A stretch of DNA of 64,000 bases from Paragorgia papillata (Eukaryota; Cnidaria; Anthozoa; Scleralcyonacea; Coralliidae), in contig JAWNZC010000446.1 in the NCBI GenBank assembly GCA_035771165.1, forward strand, positions 62,001-126,000, written 5' to 3'. A program made the translations under genes and the position numbers. Position 1 is the stretch's first letter. Each line of letters opens with the position of its first letter. Below the pieces are notes generated by a model. The model was not told where the DNA came from. It made no database searches and saw only the letters and a program-made list of their open reading frames with translations. Shown here piece after piece: positions 52,439 through 64,000 of this stretch.

Positions 52439-55265
52439 GTAAGTATATGTTATTTTGGCTTGGAAAATCAGTGATACCAATTGCTAAATAAGCGCAATTG
52501 AGATGATTTGGCTTTGGGAAATCGACCAATTATATTCGTTATATAAATTTTTAAAATGAATTTCCCTATTCTATTTAAAGACCACACGTTATGGTAAAGT
52601 TGTATAGTTGGTAAAAGATTGACATTGCATGGTTTATAAAGTCATGATCATTCATAATATACGAGAGCTAATATTTTTGGAAACATGAATGCTTACTGTG
52701 GTTTAATGGGGGTTACCCTTACGAAAATTTCCTATAGGAATTCCTATAGGAATTTCCTATAGGAAATTCGGACTATTTTCCTATAGGAATTCCTATAGGA
52801 ATTCCTATAGGAATTTCCTATAGGAATTCCTATAGGAAATTCGGACTATTTTCCTATAGGAATTCCTATAGGAAATTCCTATAGGAATTCCTATAGGAAA
52901 TTCCTATAGGAATTCCTATAGGATTTTTTATAGGAATTCCTATAGGAATTTTTATAGGAAATTGTAATAGTTCCTCTATGGGTATTTGTGAAAATTATAG
53001 GATCTTTTGGTATAACAAATTCAGCTGTTAAACAACATGGTTCAATCAAATAATTACAAATAAATGTTAATAATCATTATTTAGTTTTTATTGCAGTAAT
53101 GAAAATGGGTACATGTAACTGCAAAAATACAATAGAACACTACAAATATAAATGGTTTGATTTTTTCTAAATAAATGTGATTGCCCAGGTTAATATAGTC
53201 TTGAGAAAGACTGATGTTGGTTACTTCCATCAACCTTTTCAAGACTATACACACTAACCTAAAGAATCACATTTCACAAATACCTATCGACAATCTAAGG
53301 TTTAAACCACTCACTTTATCTATACAGCGTTGGCATCTAAGCGTGTACACCGCCAGTCAAAACATGTTTTATGTCAACCTCAAAGTTAAATGTTTACCTT
53401 GGGAACGTATTAGGTTTTCATTCGATACATTCAAACCAATACATTATTGTCACATGAATGTGCCCTTAGCCAATCACATCTCGCCAATCCCACGGTGTTG
53501 ATTTCAAAACGGTTAACTTTGGCTTAAATTTAGAACATGTTTTGATGGGTGGTGTACATGCTTAGGTGCCAATGACTGTATAATTTACAATGACAGAAAT
53601 AAGTTATAGATAAAATGTATATAATTTACAAGGTCACTAATCATAAAGTTCTTAATATACAGTGTATGTATAAAAACTACTGATACTAGAAATTTAATAA
53701 TGTTCACTTAGGTTTTTGCACTTTACAACACTTAATAACATTATTTATTTTTGTTGTCATGTGCTGGCGAATCATGCTTGATGGGCAACCATACTTTTTT
53801 GATGCATAAGCTGTAGGAAAAAGCAAATGGAAATATATTTTAAAAGGTTGCATAATTTCTATTACAGAATCATCCGCATAGAAATTACATGAATAGAACA
53901 TTTATCAAGATAAAGTTTCTATTCAAAGTTGTATAAGTTGTATTAAAATAAGGCCAAAAACCTGGGTTTCTGCCCCAACCTAGTTTTTTCCATTGAAATG
54001 CAGCCAGCAACTTTAGTTTTGTGGCTTCACATAACTTGATTGTTTGTCCATACAAAAATGTTTAGATTAAAAATAAGAAACCCAACCTACCCCACCTAAG
54101 TTTTTGCAACATGTAATAGGAAACCCAGGTATTTTTTTTCGCTTAAGGATAATCTGTTTCAAACATGAGTTAAGGTTTAGGACAAAAATATTCCCAGGAT
54201 TGTTTTCTCTGTTTTGTATCACACTACACTGACTACAGACATTCTTGGCAATAGGAAACACATAATGAAGGTTGCCAACTTGATTGGCACAAAATTATTA
54301 AAATTCATAAATAATATTCTTATATATTATACCAAAAATATTTACAGATAATTTACTTACCACAAATACTGTACTAACAATACAATATACCACAAATACT
54401 TTCTAACAATCCAATCAGCAATGACACAAGGGAACATCAGTGTAATCATCTTGGAGATCAACAATCCTTTTCTTTCGTTGAGAAGTTGGCTTTCGCATCA
54501 TCACTCAATGTGTACCAGTCCAGTCCTGTAGAATGAGAAAATTAGTTCAACAATTTGTTAACTAATATTTAATTAAATCAAATATTTAAAGGTATACATT
54601 AACCACTTTGCAACAAAACTCAAAGTTTCAATTTATAAGCTAAAATTTTGATTTTGTTGTGATTTTTCTTTGTTTAAATAGTCAATCCATTTAACCTATT
54701 GATGCCTACAATAGGGTGTCTGAGGAATCATCTGCTGATAAACATAGTAAAACAATAAAGGGGACATTATTGGCTGGCTCAGGCAGGAATGGGTAATAAT
54801 CATTTGACTCAATACCATTGCTACCTCCCCTTTAGAGAGTAAAATCATGTCCAGTGTAAATTAATGTCAATACATGTACAGTATTAAACATATACAAAGT
54901 ATATTTAGGACTTAATCTTCCATCATATACTGTATCACAAATGGGCTCTCAGTAATGACCTACTAACTAGCTGACTAGCTTCCCAGGGTCAAGAGTAAGA
55001 TTCCCTCCCAAGGTCACATTCCTCCAAAGTACAAGATTGCAGTTACCGAACAAACAATTTGGACAGAAAATTCTACTTTCCTAGCAGAATTCTTATAATT
55101 TTGAAGACAATTAGAATATAGGGATGTTCAGTAAGGTATAAGGAATATGCAGTATCTGTATATCACTAAAATTATACCAAATGAATATTATTAGTATTAT
55201 ATCAGTTTGTCTTATTAATCAAACTGTTCAACTTTCTAAAATATCCAGATGTGTGATCTGTGTTT

Positions 55266-55271
55266 TTAGCA

Positions 55272-55308
<37 letters not shown>
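55266..55308. repeat. (TA)n microsatellite
   Basis: TA run inside the interior of the 52716-57371 element; another, longer TA tract is at 55601-55660. Confidence 0.9.
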
Positions 55309-55312
<4 letters not shown>

Positions 55313-55597
55313 AACTTACTAGTGTACTATTGCAAATGCTGTCCACTCTCGTCAACTATTCACTCAGAAATTCTGAGCTCATAATTTAATTGTTAAATAT
55401 ATATATATATACTGTAGAAGATGTTGTAAAAACCTTTGGCAGAGTGCTCGATGGGAATCCAGAGCATATTATAGTTAAAGTTCAAAGAATCAACAGGTTT
55501 GATTAGACATTTTATTACTATTTAGTTTCGTGCCACAAATATTGTGTGGTACTCTTCAGATAAAATGGTTAGTCAAACCTGTTGAGTCTTTGAACTT

Positions 55598-55653
<56 letters not shown>

Positions 55654-55913
55654 ATATATAAAAGACATACAGTTAGACCAATATATGACCTGTAATTAGT
55701 ACTTTGAGATATCAACATAGGAATAGATCATTATGTCATTACTCAATAAATAAACTACTAGTACATGAATTAAGGTTATTTAAGGATGTTACTTACCAAT
55801 ATAAACAGCTATAAACAGCAAGTTGAATTAAATGGTTGAACACAACTGAACAAGGTAACTCTACCCTATGCACTAGAAAACAAGAGAAAATAATATATGA
55901 AATAAATAAGCAA

Positions 55914-55934
55914 ACAAACAAACAAACAAACAAA

Positions 55935-55979
<45 letters not shown>
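55914..55979. repeat. (CAAA)n(CA)n compound microsatellite
   Basis: AAAC-type tetranucleotide repeats run directly into a CA tract. Confidence 0.92.
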
Positions 55980-55981
<2 letters not shown>

Positions 55982-57738
55982 CATACTGTTAGTCTGTTAA
56001 CAACAATTTAATATTTCATAATGATGATGAATTCTGCCTGTGATTCAGTGAAAATACACTAATCACAAATAACTTTTACCTCAAAATCTGATCGAATGCT
56101 TTAGTTTTACATAAGATAATCCTTATCATGAAAGCAACGGTGGCTAAAGAATGGCAAAAAAAGGTAGAATGATTTGAGAGTTTGTTAGGAACCACAATTG
56201 ACTAAATTTAGAAGAGATTCCAACCTTCACGAGTTCACGAGTCAAAACTAGATGACATTGACTTCAACTACACTAACTTCAGTATAAAATGGTTTGTATT
56301 GGACAATCAAACAGGAAATTTGACGAGAGCCAAAGAAAATTTCACATTACAATAAGGAGGACAGTAGAAAACAAACGATAAATACTCAATCTCTTACCTT
56401 GCTCGTAGCCTCGTGCGTCGACGTGCGAGAGAAGCTTCTAGGGCTTTCTTGGTTCAACTGGATTTTCATGGCTTTTAGTTAAATCTTTCCGTAAGTAGTT
56501 ACTTCGGTGAGGACTGTCTGCCTGATCTCTTCGCAAACAAAAAGTCTTTTATTACCAAACGTTTCCATAGCTTGAATCTCAAAAGCCAAAACACCATCTA
56601 ATTTCAAACGTGGCGCGCTGAGATGAGAATCGAAAATGAAATGACGCTATCCCAAGTATCAATGCGTGCTCGCTATCTGCGCGGTTTCGTGGCTGCATGC
56701 ACCTGGGTACGACACTGGCTAGATGGAGCCTCTGCCCCAGATTGCTGCACTGGTGACTGAGCTGTTTAAGCCAGAAGTTTTATTACCTGTACATGTAGCC
56801 TTTCTTTCTGAATTCTGATATGCTATTCTGTTTCAAAATTACACTCGCATATTAATTTGGAATTATGACAATGGTCTGATACTGAGGAATGCGGTTGAAA
56901 AACCAAACTAATGGCAATTTTTATCTTGATATGGAATTTCAGGTGTGTCTCAACTGCTTTTTGTATGGAAATAACATTATTTTAGACCAACGACCAAAAT
57001 GTTTGCTAATAATATTTATTTTGTAATTTGGCCAACACAAATTTTAATTTCCTATAGGAAGCGTATTTTCCTATAGGAATTCCTATTCAAATTCCTATAG
57101 GAAAATTTATTCCTATAGCATCCTATAGGAATTCAAATTTCCTATAGGAATTCCTATAGGAATATTTAGCTTCTATAGGAATTCCTATAGGAATATTTAA
57201 TTCCTATAGGAATTCCTATAGGAATTCAAATTTCCTATAGGAATTCCTATAGGAATATTTAGCTTCTATAGGAATTCCTATAGGAATATTTAATTCCTAT
57301 AGGAATTCCTATAGGAATTCAAATTTCCTATAGGAATTCCTATAGGATCCTATAGGAATTTTTCGTAAGGGTAAAATAAAGCCATAAACTTACAAACGAG
57401 CTGATTAGAAATCACACATGTTTCAAAATCCTGGAACATTTTTACAGTTCTGCCACCGATAATTTAATCATGTTTCAAACAAAGTGTTTTGCTTGCTGGC
57501 AATAGTTTGACTATTATTTTGTCATTTAATATACAGAATTCTTGTTTGTTTGTTTGTTTGTTTGTTTAGTTATTTATTTATTTAAATAGATCAATTAAAT
57601 TGTTTTATAACAGTATATATTTTAAGAGTTTCCCAATTTGTAAAGGAGGGACTGCATACTGATGGACTTATAAAAATCAATGATTAGCTTCAATGAATTT
57701 AATTTATATTTATTTCCTTTCTTTTATTCCAAATTAAG

Positions 57739-58332
57739 GCATATTTTACCAATTCCAGCAGCACGTCGACCAAAACTGTTGCTTATGTCATCCAACTGTC
57801 GCCCGTTTTGAATGGAATATCTATCTATCCAATGGTGTCAGTTATATTGGCAGAAGTCTTGTTTTCTGCATTCAACGGAGCTGATAGCTCAACAATTCAC
57901 AGCGATAGAAAACTCACTACAAACCGAATAATTAAGATATTAACTTTCTCGATCAGTGTACTGTCCTTGGTTTTTGCTTTGGAAATTCCAAACGTAGCCG
58001 AGATTGGTCAATTTGTTAATATATTAAGTTTGGTTATTGTGTTTGTATTCCCCACACTTCTGCAGTATAAGTCTAAAGTAGAGTGCAAGCATGTACTGAA
58101 GGTGAATTGTGAACGAGAAACAACCGTAGAAAGTGCTGGTGCAAGACAGGTAGACTTATTTTGGTCTCAGCGAATACAGAATTCTAAATATCAACGTCAA
58201 AATAGCTTAGAATACTATCCAAAGGATACACCTTATTCTATGCCTTATTTAAGTTCAAAGGGTTGTAGTTTAGTTGTATTGCTAGTGTCCATTTTGCTTT
58301 TGATATGTAGTTTTCTGGGAACATTCTTCTAA
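57739..58332 (+). CDS. AAAP/SLC38-like transporter, last exon
   Basis: The acceptor is ATTAAG|GCATAT, in phase 0 with the exon 2 donor (NW/AYFTN). There are 197 codons and a TAA at 58330. It encodes an extracellular Ser/Thr-rich loop with an NSS sequon, TM8 (VIQLSPVLNGISIYPMVSVI), TM9 (IKILTFSISVLSLVFALEI), TM10 (FVNILSLVIVFVFPTLLQY), a ~60-residue hydrophilic loop and TM11 (LVVLLVSILLLICSFLGTFF), with almost no C-terminal tail. In AAAP proteins TM8 contributes to the substrate site. The nearest AATAAA is far downstream (about 59147), so the 3' end is uncertain. Confidence 0.72.
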   Translation, partial: AYFTNSSSTSTKTVAYVIQLSPVLNGISIYPMVSVILAEVLFSAFNGADSSTIHSDRKLTTNRIIKILTFSISVLSLVFALEIPNVAEIGQFVNILSLVIVFVFPTLLQYKSKVECKHVLKVNCERETTVESAGARQVDLFWSQRIQNSKYQRQNSLEYYPKDTPYSMPYLSSKGCSLVVLLVSILLLICSFLGTFF

Positions 58333-58675
58333 CAATAAGCTAACGTTTCGAGATTCAGGATTGACTATATATATACTATCAAATTATTAACATCAAATCA
58401 TTTTAACTTTAGCAAATTGGCGAAGAACTAACATTTTGAACTGGTGTTTCATACACGACCTTGACAAATATTTAATTGTTGTAATATGTCAGACACGAGA
58501 ATGAACGTCTGCTGAAACATTGTGAGAAATGTGGTTAAAAAAGAGTATTCTGTGACAACAAGCTTAGCACCACAGCAGCAGCTACCAGCCAACATCAGCT
58601 GCATGGCGGTTGCGGCAAGAGTAGCACACTACAATGACTGAATGATGACAATTAACAACACAGCAACAGCAACGT

Positions 58676-58717
<42 letters not shown>

Positions 58718-59012
58718 CGGCTTCTCATATTGCATATTTTTATATTTTTCTGTGTTTTGCACATGCATTAGGCAGCATGGGCAGCGCGTGTCTATACTTG
58801 CCGGTGTGTGACTCTGATATTTGGTGAAGATAATCTCAAAGATAATTTGTTTCATAAAGAGTACATTTTTGGGGAGGGTCAAATAAGTGTACCAGCAGTT
58901 AATAAAGGTGTTGTATGCGGATTTTTGGGGGGAAGGCCATGAAGGCTTATATATAATTTATTAGGTTCTACAGATATATATATATACTGCGGTACTGCAA
59001 GAAAAGCATTTG

Positions 59013-59080
<68 letters not shown>

Positions 59081-60278
59081 TATATATATATTAGCCACTT
59101 TATCTGAAGTTGAACTTGAGAGACTTAATTGTAATTATTAAATATTTAATAAAATGTAGAACATGTGGAGCTGGTTGAAGGCATATCATTTTATTTTGAT
59201 ACGGCTTGCCCCAAAAGTTGGAAGCAAGTTGCTACAATGATTGATTAATAAATGCTTAATTAAGTTAATTTGTTTAAGGTCCTGGTAAAATTTATTTTAT
59301 ATTGAAATATTATAGCGCTAGTATTTAACAGATTTCTGATCAAAATTTACGCTTTAACAAGTATAAGTGTATAACAAATCCAATGTTAACCCCGCGACTG
59401 AATGCTTTAAAACTGCAAGGAACTGTAATTATATACTGTATCGTTATGGACCATGGTTCTTCAGTTCTTGCTTCATCTCTTAAAAGACATTTTTTAGCTT
59501 TCTAATTATACTGTAGTGCGGAGTCCGTACACGTTCGTAGACTAATCTATAGGACTACGTCAGTGGAGCTTGTCAACAAGACATGTTCACACACAGCGGG
59601 CTGGTTGCATGCAAGACGGTATAAACAAGTTGCAACAATGGCATTTTATGAAGCTATTTATACGAGCGAGCTTGCTGCATGTTGTCAACATTGTAGCAAC
59701 TTGCTACCTGTGACGACGGGCTTGTTGACTATGCCCATGTGTGCAATAAAACATGTTTCAATTTTATATTAAAACGAATATAAAATTGAAACAAACAGTC
59801 AAGAATGTTGAGTTGTGCATTCGTTTTATCTTCAGTTTTAATTGATAGACGTTGAATATTCAGAAACGCGCACAGCATGATACCTAGCTAGTTATTGGCA
59901 ACGTAATGAATAAAGAAATCAGTTTATAAAATATAAAGTCATTAAAACACATTACGGTTATGTGAAGGTATATATAGAAGTAGAAGAGAATGATATTATA
60001 AGGCAACATATAAACGACAAATAATGAAAATTAGAACTGTAGAAGTAATTAATTGCTGTGGCACCATACATTCTGTTTCGATCGCCCCCCTGTGGTAACC
60101 GAACATTTTATTCATGCTATAAAATTGTTTTTGAATTTCAAAACGGTAATTTCGCCGCGTATATATGATTGTCGATTCGAATATTAGGCATATCCCTCGT
60201 CTTTCAATCTTAATTTAAGATTGTACGTAACTGACCTACATGGTGGCCAGTAAAACTAGAGACGTATTTCCAACTCAA
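58333..60278. other. Intergenic, microsatellite-rich
   Basis: Contains (CAA)n at 58676-58716, (TA)n at 59016-59092, and an inverted pair TTTCAATTTTATATT/AATATAAAATTGAAA at 59755-59788. An AATAAA at about 59147 could end the AAAP transcript. No coding exon is supported. Confidence 0.5.
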
Positions 60279-60357
60279 ATGGAGAATAAGTCTGTGCTTT
60301 ACGTATTTAGTTTCATCGTATTCGTTGCTTTATTTCACTGTCGTGGAACCGGAGCAG
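60279..60357 (+). CDS. Possible first exon with signal peptide
   Basis: The ATG at 60279 opens 26 codons: a short charged start (MENKS), a hydrophobic core (VLYVFSFIVFVALF) and a polar cleavage-like end (HCRGTGAG). It then reaches a consensus donor GCAG|GTAAAC in phase 1. A TATATA motif lies about 120 bp upstream. No second exon was identified: one acceptor-like site at 62921 gives only a dozen codons before a stop. It may be the start of a secreted or membrane protein whose remaining exons lie beyond the window, or a chance frame. Confidence 0.4.
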
Positions 60358-61190
60358 GTAAACATTATGTGTATATGCATGCTTATACTTAATTTTGAAA
60401 ACAATCAACCAGGCGTTCTAGTATATTGAGATGCAATGTGAACAGTTTTTCCACGTTTCTCTCTGATCAAACAAGAGTCGAATTGAAACTCTAGAGTTGA
60501 GCTGTATAAGTTACGACTTTAATCTAGATTTCAGGTAATGCAATTCTCGTAATATCTCCATGATGGTGTTTTCTCGCAAAAAGCAATAATGACAGATCAT
60601 CGTTTTATTATAGTTGAAGTTATATACTGACTTACAGGAAAATTGTTGTATTATCTTCAAAGTTACTGCCTAGGCTAGCTACGGTTATAAACTATATAGT
60701 GACTGATAATTTAAGTTTTAATTGTAATAATCTAATAAAAAGTCCAAGCTAAGAATTGTTTACAAAATGAAATTGACTTGCGACCGTATAGAATTTGTTT
60801 AAATCACTGACGAAAGAATGAAATTGCAAAAGTGCAGAAACCCAAAGGCTATATATTAAAGTGCGAACTGTTCAGCCGAATCCGCCGTTTTATACTTATT
60901 CTCTTTGAGAAAATATATAGAGCCAAATAATAAACTATAAAGAGATAACCGTATAAAGAGCTAGGTAATAAAACGTTCTAACATTCTCTATATAGTACCC
61001 CATTTCCCAGATCCATGCTCTCATCTACATCACTATCCTCCCCATTTGGCAGTACTAGATGCTTTTTATTCTAATCTTGAATTGCATGTGTACATCGTAG
61101 TTTGTAAGATCTTTTAGAGGTCTGCCTTTCGCGACTTAATACCAGATAAAGATCAGATGACGTTTTCTAGTAATGTTTACATGGGGGATA
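60358..61190. other. No gene recognised
   Basis: Likely intron or intergenic; AT-rich, with no repeats shared with the rest of the window by eye. Confidence 0.4.
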
Positions 61191-61194
61191 TGCT

Positions 61195-61620
61195 GAATGG
61201 GGGTGGAGGAGCGAATTCGGCTTCTGTGCATGACGAGGGTAGAGTGCCGAGTGCCGAGAGTGCAACTGAGGGAAAGAATGGGGATTGAGTTGGTGTCTGA
61301 TGTCATAAAGCGGAACCGGTTGAGATGGTTGGGACATGTGCTACGGAAAGACGATGGTCACTGGGTGAAGAAGAGCATGTCGCTCGAGGTGGAAGGTACA
61401 AGAGGACGATTGAGGAAGGCCGAGGATGACATGGAGTCAGGTGGTGGAAAGGGATATGAGAGAGAGTGGGTTGAAAAGAGAGCTAGGATGCTCCGGACAG
61501 AGAGAAGTGGAGGAAACTGCTGTGGGAGCCGCCGGCCAACCCCCGCGTAAGCCGGGAAAACGGCCGTAAAACGATTATTGTTTTTGTTTTTTGTTGTACT
61601 GCCAGCGATGGAATATATTT
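61195..61620 (+). pseudogene. LINE ORF2 C-terminus (RTE-like)
   Basis: The plus strand encodes VECRVPRVQLRERMGIELVS, then RNRLRWLGHVLRKDDGHWVK and LEVEGTRGR. After a frameshift near 61410 it continues as DAPDREKWRKLL and WEPPANP. This is the well-known post-reverse-transcriptase tail of RTE-type and related endonuclease-reverse transcriptases. The reverse transcriptase core is absent, so it is a 5'-truncated, frame-broken relic. Confidence 0.8.
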
Positions 61621-62345
61621 ATTACGTGAGAAGCATAATTCTATTATCTATTTATGTATTCAGTATTAATATCACCATATGAATCGTGCTTATAGACATG
61701 CAAAAACGCTTTGTTGCGTTTAAGGAATCTTACATAAATTACTCTTTGGTATAAATCATATCATGAACAATTTCCTTGTTTCGACCAAACCAAAGAAATT
61801 TAGGGAGCGATTACATGAGTTTTGAATTGATGTGGATGATTTGATCAGGCCGAAATTCGCAATTATCAAGTAAATAAAGCAAAGTAATTTTAGTTTTACT
61901 TTAGTTTTACACTAATTGATCTATTATTTATTTTGTAAGCCCATCGTTAATAAAAAGATTGTTATAGTCTTGGCTAACCCACGAAAGCGTCTTCACGAAG
62001 ACTAATTAATTTATGATCGCTATGATCACGAAACACACGAACAACGTTTTGAATGATGTTCTATTTCAGTTCCTTTCAGCACTGTATATTTATTCACACA
62101 GTCAGGTAAACGAACGCGTATCGAAGCGAGTTCAACGAATTTGACCCTGATATTTTGGAAAAAGGACTGGACGGGTCCCTTTGAGTAATCCCTTTTAGCT
62201 GAAACCCTAGAATACTGGCAAAGCATTTCTGGTAGTTCATAATTGTATAGTCACCCAATGCCATCTCACGTCATCGTGCAAATAGTCCATTGCTATACTC
62301 CGTCTCTGCAACCGTTTTAATAACAGAAGTTAGAAGAACAGCAAG

Positions 62346-62348
<3 letters not shown>

Positions 62349-62377
<29 letters not shown>

Positions 62378-62401
62378 TTCGTTCGTTCGTTCGTTCGTTC
62401 T
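62349..62401. repeat. (CGTT)n microsatellite
   Basis: About 13 CGTT units. Confidence 0.95.
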
Positions 62402-62627
62402 TGGCACTAAGGTCAATGCCAAGATTATTCTAAAAGTTACAACAATTTGTGCATAGAGGCTTTCCCCCCCAAATTTGGCAGAGATGAATTATTTTGCAAT
62501 TTCGATCGTCGTTAATGGATGAAACAAGAATGTGTTGTAATATGTATAATTATACTAGTTTGTAAAATACGTTTTCTTAAAAGTGCAACACAGTTATTGT
62601 TGGTGATGGTCAGGCACTACATGTGTT

Positions 62628-62765
62628 CTCAAGGGCGCAACCAGGATTTTTAAAAAGGGGATCGTTTTACCACAGGGGTATGCCCCCCAGAAAATTTTTG
62701 ATCTTTAGATCTCTAAACGGCATTTCCTGCATTCTGAGGAAACTTTTGAGCAAAATAAAAAGGTT
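62628..62765 (+). repeat. Dispersed repeat (GGGGTATGCCCCCC family)
   Basis: AGGGCGCAACCAGGATTTTT, GGGGTATGCCCCCCAGAAAA and GGCATTTCCTGCATTCTGAG match the order of blocks at 5828-5960. A related GC-rich remnant lies at 63170-63270. Confidence 0.6.
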
Positions 62766-62829
62766 TTAAATCACATGTTTAACCACTATTTTTAAGAAAT
62801 ATCTCGTTGATTTCGGTCCAAATGAGATT

Positions 62830-63660
62830 AGACTTTATTGTTTGAGAAAATTTTTGATAATTTATAAGTGTCAATTAGCCAAAATAACGTATTGATCGTG
62901 GGCACAATTTTCTTTCAGGTTTTAATTGTGCTCATGTTAGAGCAATAGAGTGTTGACTTGGTATTGTCTTCGTTCGAAGTATTATTCAATCTCAATATTC
63001 AATGGTTATACCCAATTAAACATAACACAGTAACACACCAGACCTCAAAATGGCGATCAGTATCCCCAGGAGTCACGACATTTGCATAAAACATAAGGAG
63101 AAAACAAGATCATGACAAACTCAAAGTTCAGTATAAAAACGGCAAAACTCAAAGGCCCCCAAAAGAGTAAAAGTAACTTTTGACCTCCAAAATTTCCATC
63201 GCACCCCCCCAAAAAAAGGGGGGGGCGATCGTCACCCTCCGACCCCCCTCTCGTTGCGCGCCTGCGTGTTCTTGTTATTTTACAAACTAAACCGCGCAGG
63301 TGAAGAGAATGTGTGAAAATTAGGCACCCTTAATTTTGTGACAAATTTATATACGTTTTTATCCGAACAGAAGCCCAGTATTTTACCAATAACTACAACT
63401 GAAACAAAGCTAAACAGCTAATCATTAGTTGCAACAAATCATAAATATACTACTTTACGTGTTAAAAGTCTTGAAAAATTATATTGCTATCAAGTAAAAA
63501 TTGGTAGCTATAACCATGCACCATGCATCTGTTAATTGAGTTCTAATTAAATTGGATAATTGATTATTATAAATCTTTAACTTTAACTCTGTATCTGAGC
63601 CCTGCAGTAGTTCAATTGTTAGGGCATTTAACAGGTCGTGCAGAATTACGTCTAGAGTGT
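62830..63660. other. No gene recognised
   Basis: AT-rich, with a C/A-rich and G-rich low-complexity patch at 63200-63250. No supported exon. Confidence 0.4.
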
Positions 63661-63661
63661 G

Positions 63662-64000
63662 CATAAAGGACTGATAAAGGACTGGGATATAATCATGCTT
63701 ACTAAAAGCCAGCGGCTGAATTACGAAGGACGCAGATAAAAGTGGCCGTGTCGAGGAATATCAAAGACGCCGCATGCAGCCGCCATACGACACAGTTCAG
63801 ACCACAAATCACAGCTAAGATGTAGATGTTGATTTTACGGAGGGATGAAAACTGGAGAATCCGGCGAAAATCCCTCGAACTCAACTATCAACTACAACTC
63901 TATACTCACATGAGTTCCAAGCTCGACAACGGCCCTTCCTAAGCCTGGATTCCCAAGCGGTCACCCATCCAAGTACAAAGCATGCACGTCTTACCGGGTT
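63662..64000 (-). mobile_element. 5S-rRNA-derived SINE, runs off window
   Basis: On the minus strand the 5S-like head (GTACTTGGATGGGTGACCGC + TTGGGAATCC) begins at or beyond the right edge. The body follows (TTCGAGGGATTTTCGCCGG, CATCCCTCCGTAAAATCAAC), then a 3' part (GCTGTGATTTGTGGTCTGAA, GTGTCGTATGGCGGCTGCAT) and a TCCTTTATCAGTCCTTTATG tail. The tail differs from that of the 50044 copy and matches 12364-12560, so at least two 3'-end subfamilies share one head. Confidence 0.82.

Larger units (their letters stand above)
52716..57371. mobile_element. Element with CCTATAGG palindrome-array ends
   Basis: The 4,656-bp segment begins CCCTTACGAAAATTTCC and ends GGAATTTTTCGTAAGGG, a clear inverted terminus, and both ends adjoin TA (52714-52715, 57372-57373). 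Inside each terminus lies an array of TTCCTATAGGAATTCCTATA units (52729-52970 and 57048-57360), each itself palindromic. The 4-kb interior holds microsatellites and a few minus-strand splice-like sites (donors at about 56398, 55796 and 54358). No transposase or other recognisable coding region is seen. A TA target duplication would fit Tc1/mariner-like chemistry, but two bases are weak evidence. It fills AAAP intron 2. Confidence 0.75.

Noticed and set aside
52729..52970. CRISPR array (CCTATAGG repeats)
   Set aside because: There are no spacers of constant length, the repeats are contiguous palindromes, and the setting is an animal intron.
55470..55600. Separate small transposon at the inverted pair AACAGGTTTGA/TCAAACCTGTT
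   Set aside because: The inverted arms are short and imperfect with no target duplication. It is noted only as interior sequence of the 52716-57371 element.

Overview
This looks like a piece of an animal nuclear genome. It is AT-rich, with short exons split by multi-kilobase introns, consensus GT/AG splice sites, many microsatellites, LINE fragments, 5S-rRNA-derived SINEs, MITEs and DNA transposons. The mix (an RLE-type LINE, 5S SINEs, a Kolobok-type transposon, a DIRS/Crypton-like tyrosine recombinase relic, single-exon granulin modules) suggests a cnidarian or another early-branching invertebrate. That placement is inference; nothing here fixes the species. Bacterial features (operons, Shine-Dalgarno sites, CRISPR) are absent.

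Two host genes can be assembled by eye. (1) A secreted progranulin-type gene lies on the minus strand. It has a signal-peptide exon at 20011-20115 and three intact exons, each encoding one complete 12-cysteine granulin domain (17984-18217, 7955-8188, 3835-4065). All exon ends are phase 0. The exons sit in duplicated intron-exon-intron modules, and broken modules remain (exon stub at 7434-7492, exon deleted near 5532, intron-only copy at 722-1338). The 3' end of the gene was not found and may lie left of the window. (2) An 11-transmembrane amino-acid/auxin permease (AAAP/SLC38-like) gene lies on the plus strand, with exons 40427-40664, 51599-52438 and 57739-58332, all joined in phase 0 (about 556 residues). 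Exon 1 carries one apparent extra T in a T6 run that shifts the frame. A possible signal-peptide first exon of a third gene is at 60279-60357.

The rest is mostly mobile or repetitive DNA. The two AAAP introns each hold a large palindromic element. Intron 1 has a 7.9-kb foldback element (40904-48803), flanked by a perfect 9-bp target duplication, whose arms are about 19 and 17 tandem copies of a unit of about 215 bp. Intron 2 has a 4.66-kb element (52716-57371) whose inverted ends are arrays of the palindrome CCTATAGG. At 32363-35161 there is a complete Kolobok-type transposon with TTAA target duplication, matching inverted repeats and an intact 585-residue transposase. Next to it are a decayed tyrosine recombinase (35605-36434), a tandem array of about 1 kb (36590-37630) and a nested repeat block (37735-38510).

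Other mobile relics are an RLE-type LINE on the minus strand (20745-22680) split by the 3' end of a different LINE on the plus strand, three further LINE 3' ends, five 5S-SINE copies, several MITEs, and a minisatellite-bearing repeat in two opposite copies (30450-30615 and 31885-32270).

Coordinates of repeats were read by eye and may be off by a few to tens of bases. Exon boundaries are base-resolved from splice consensus and reading frame.
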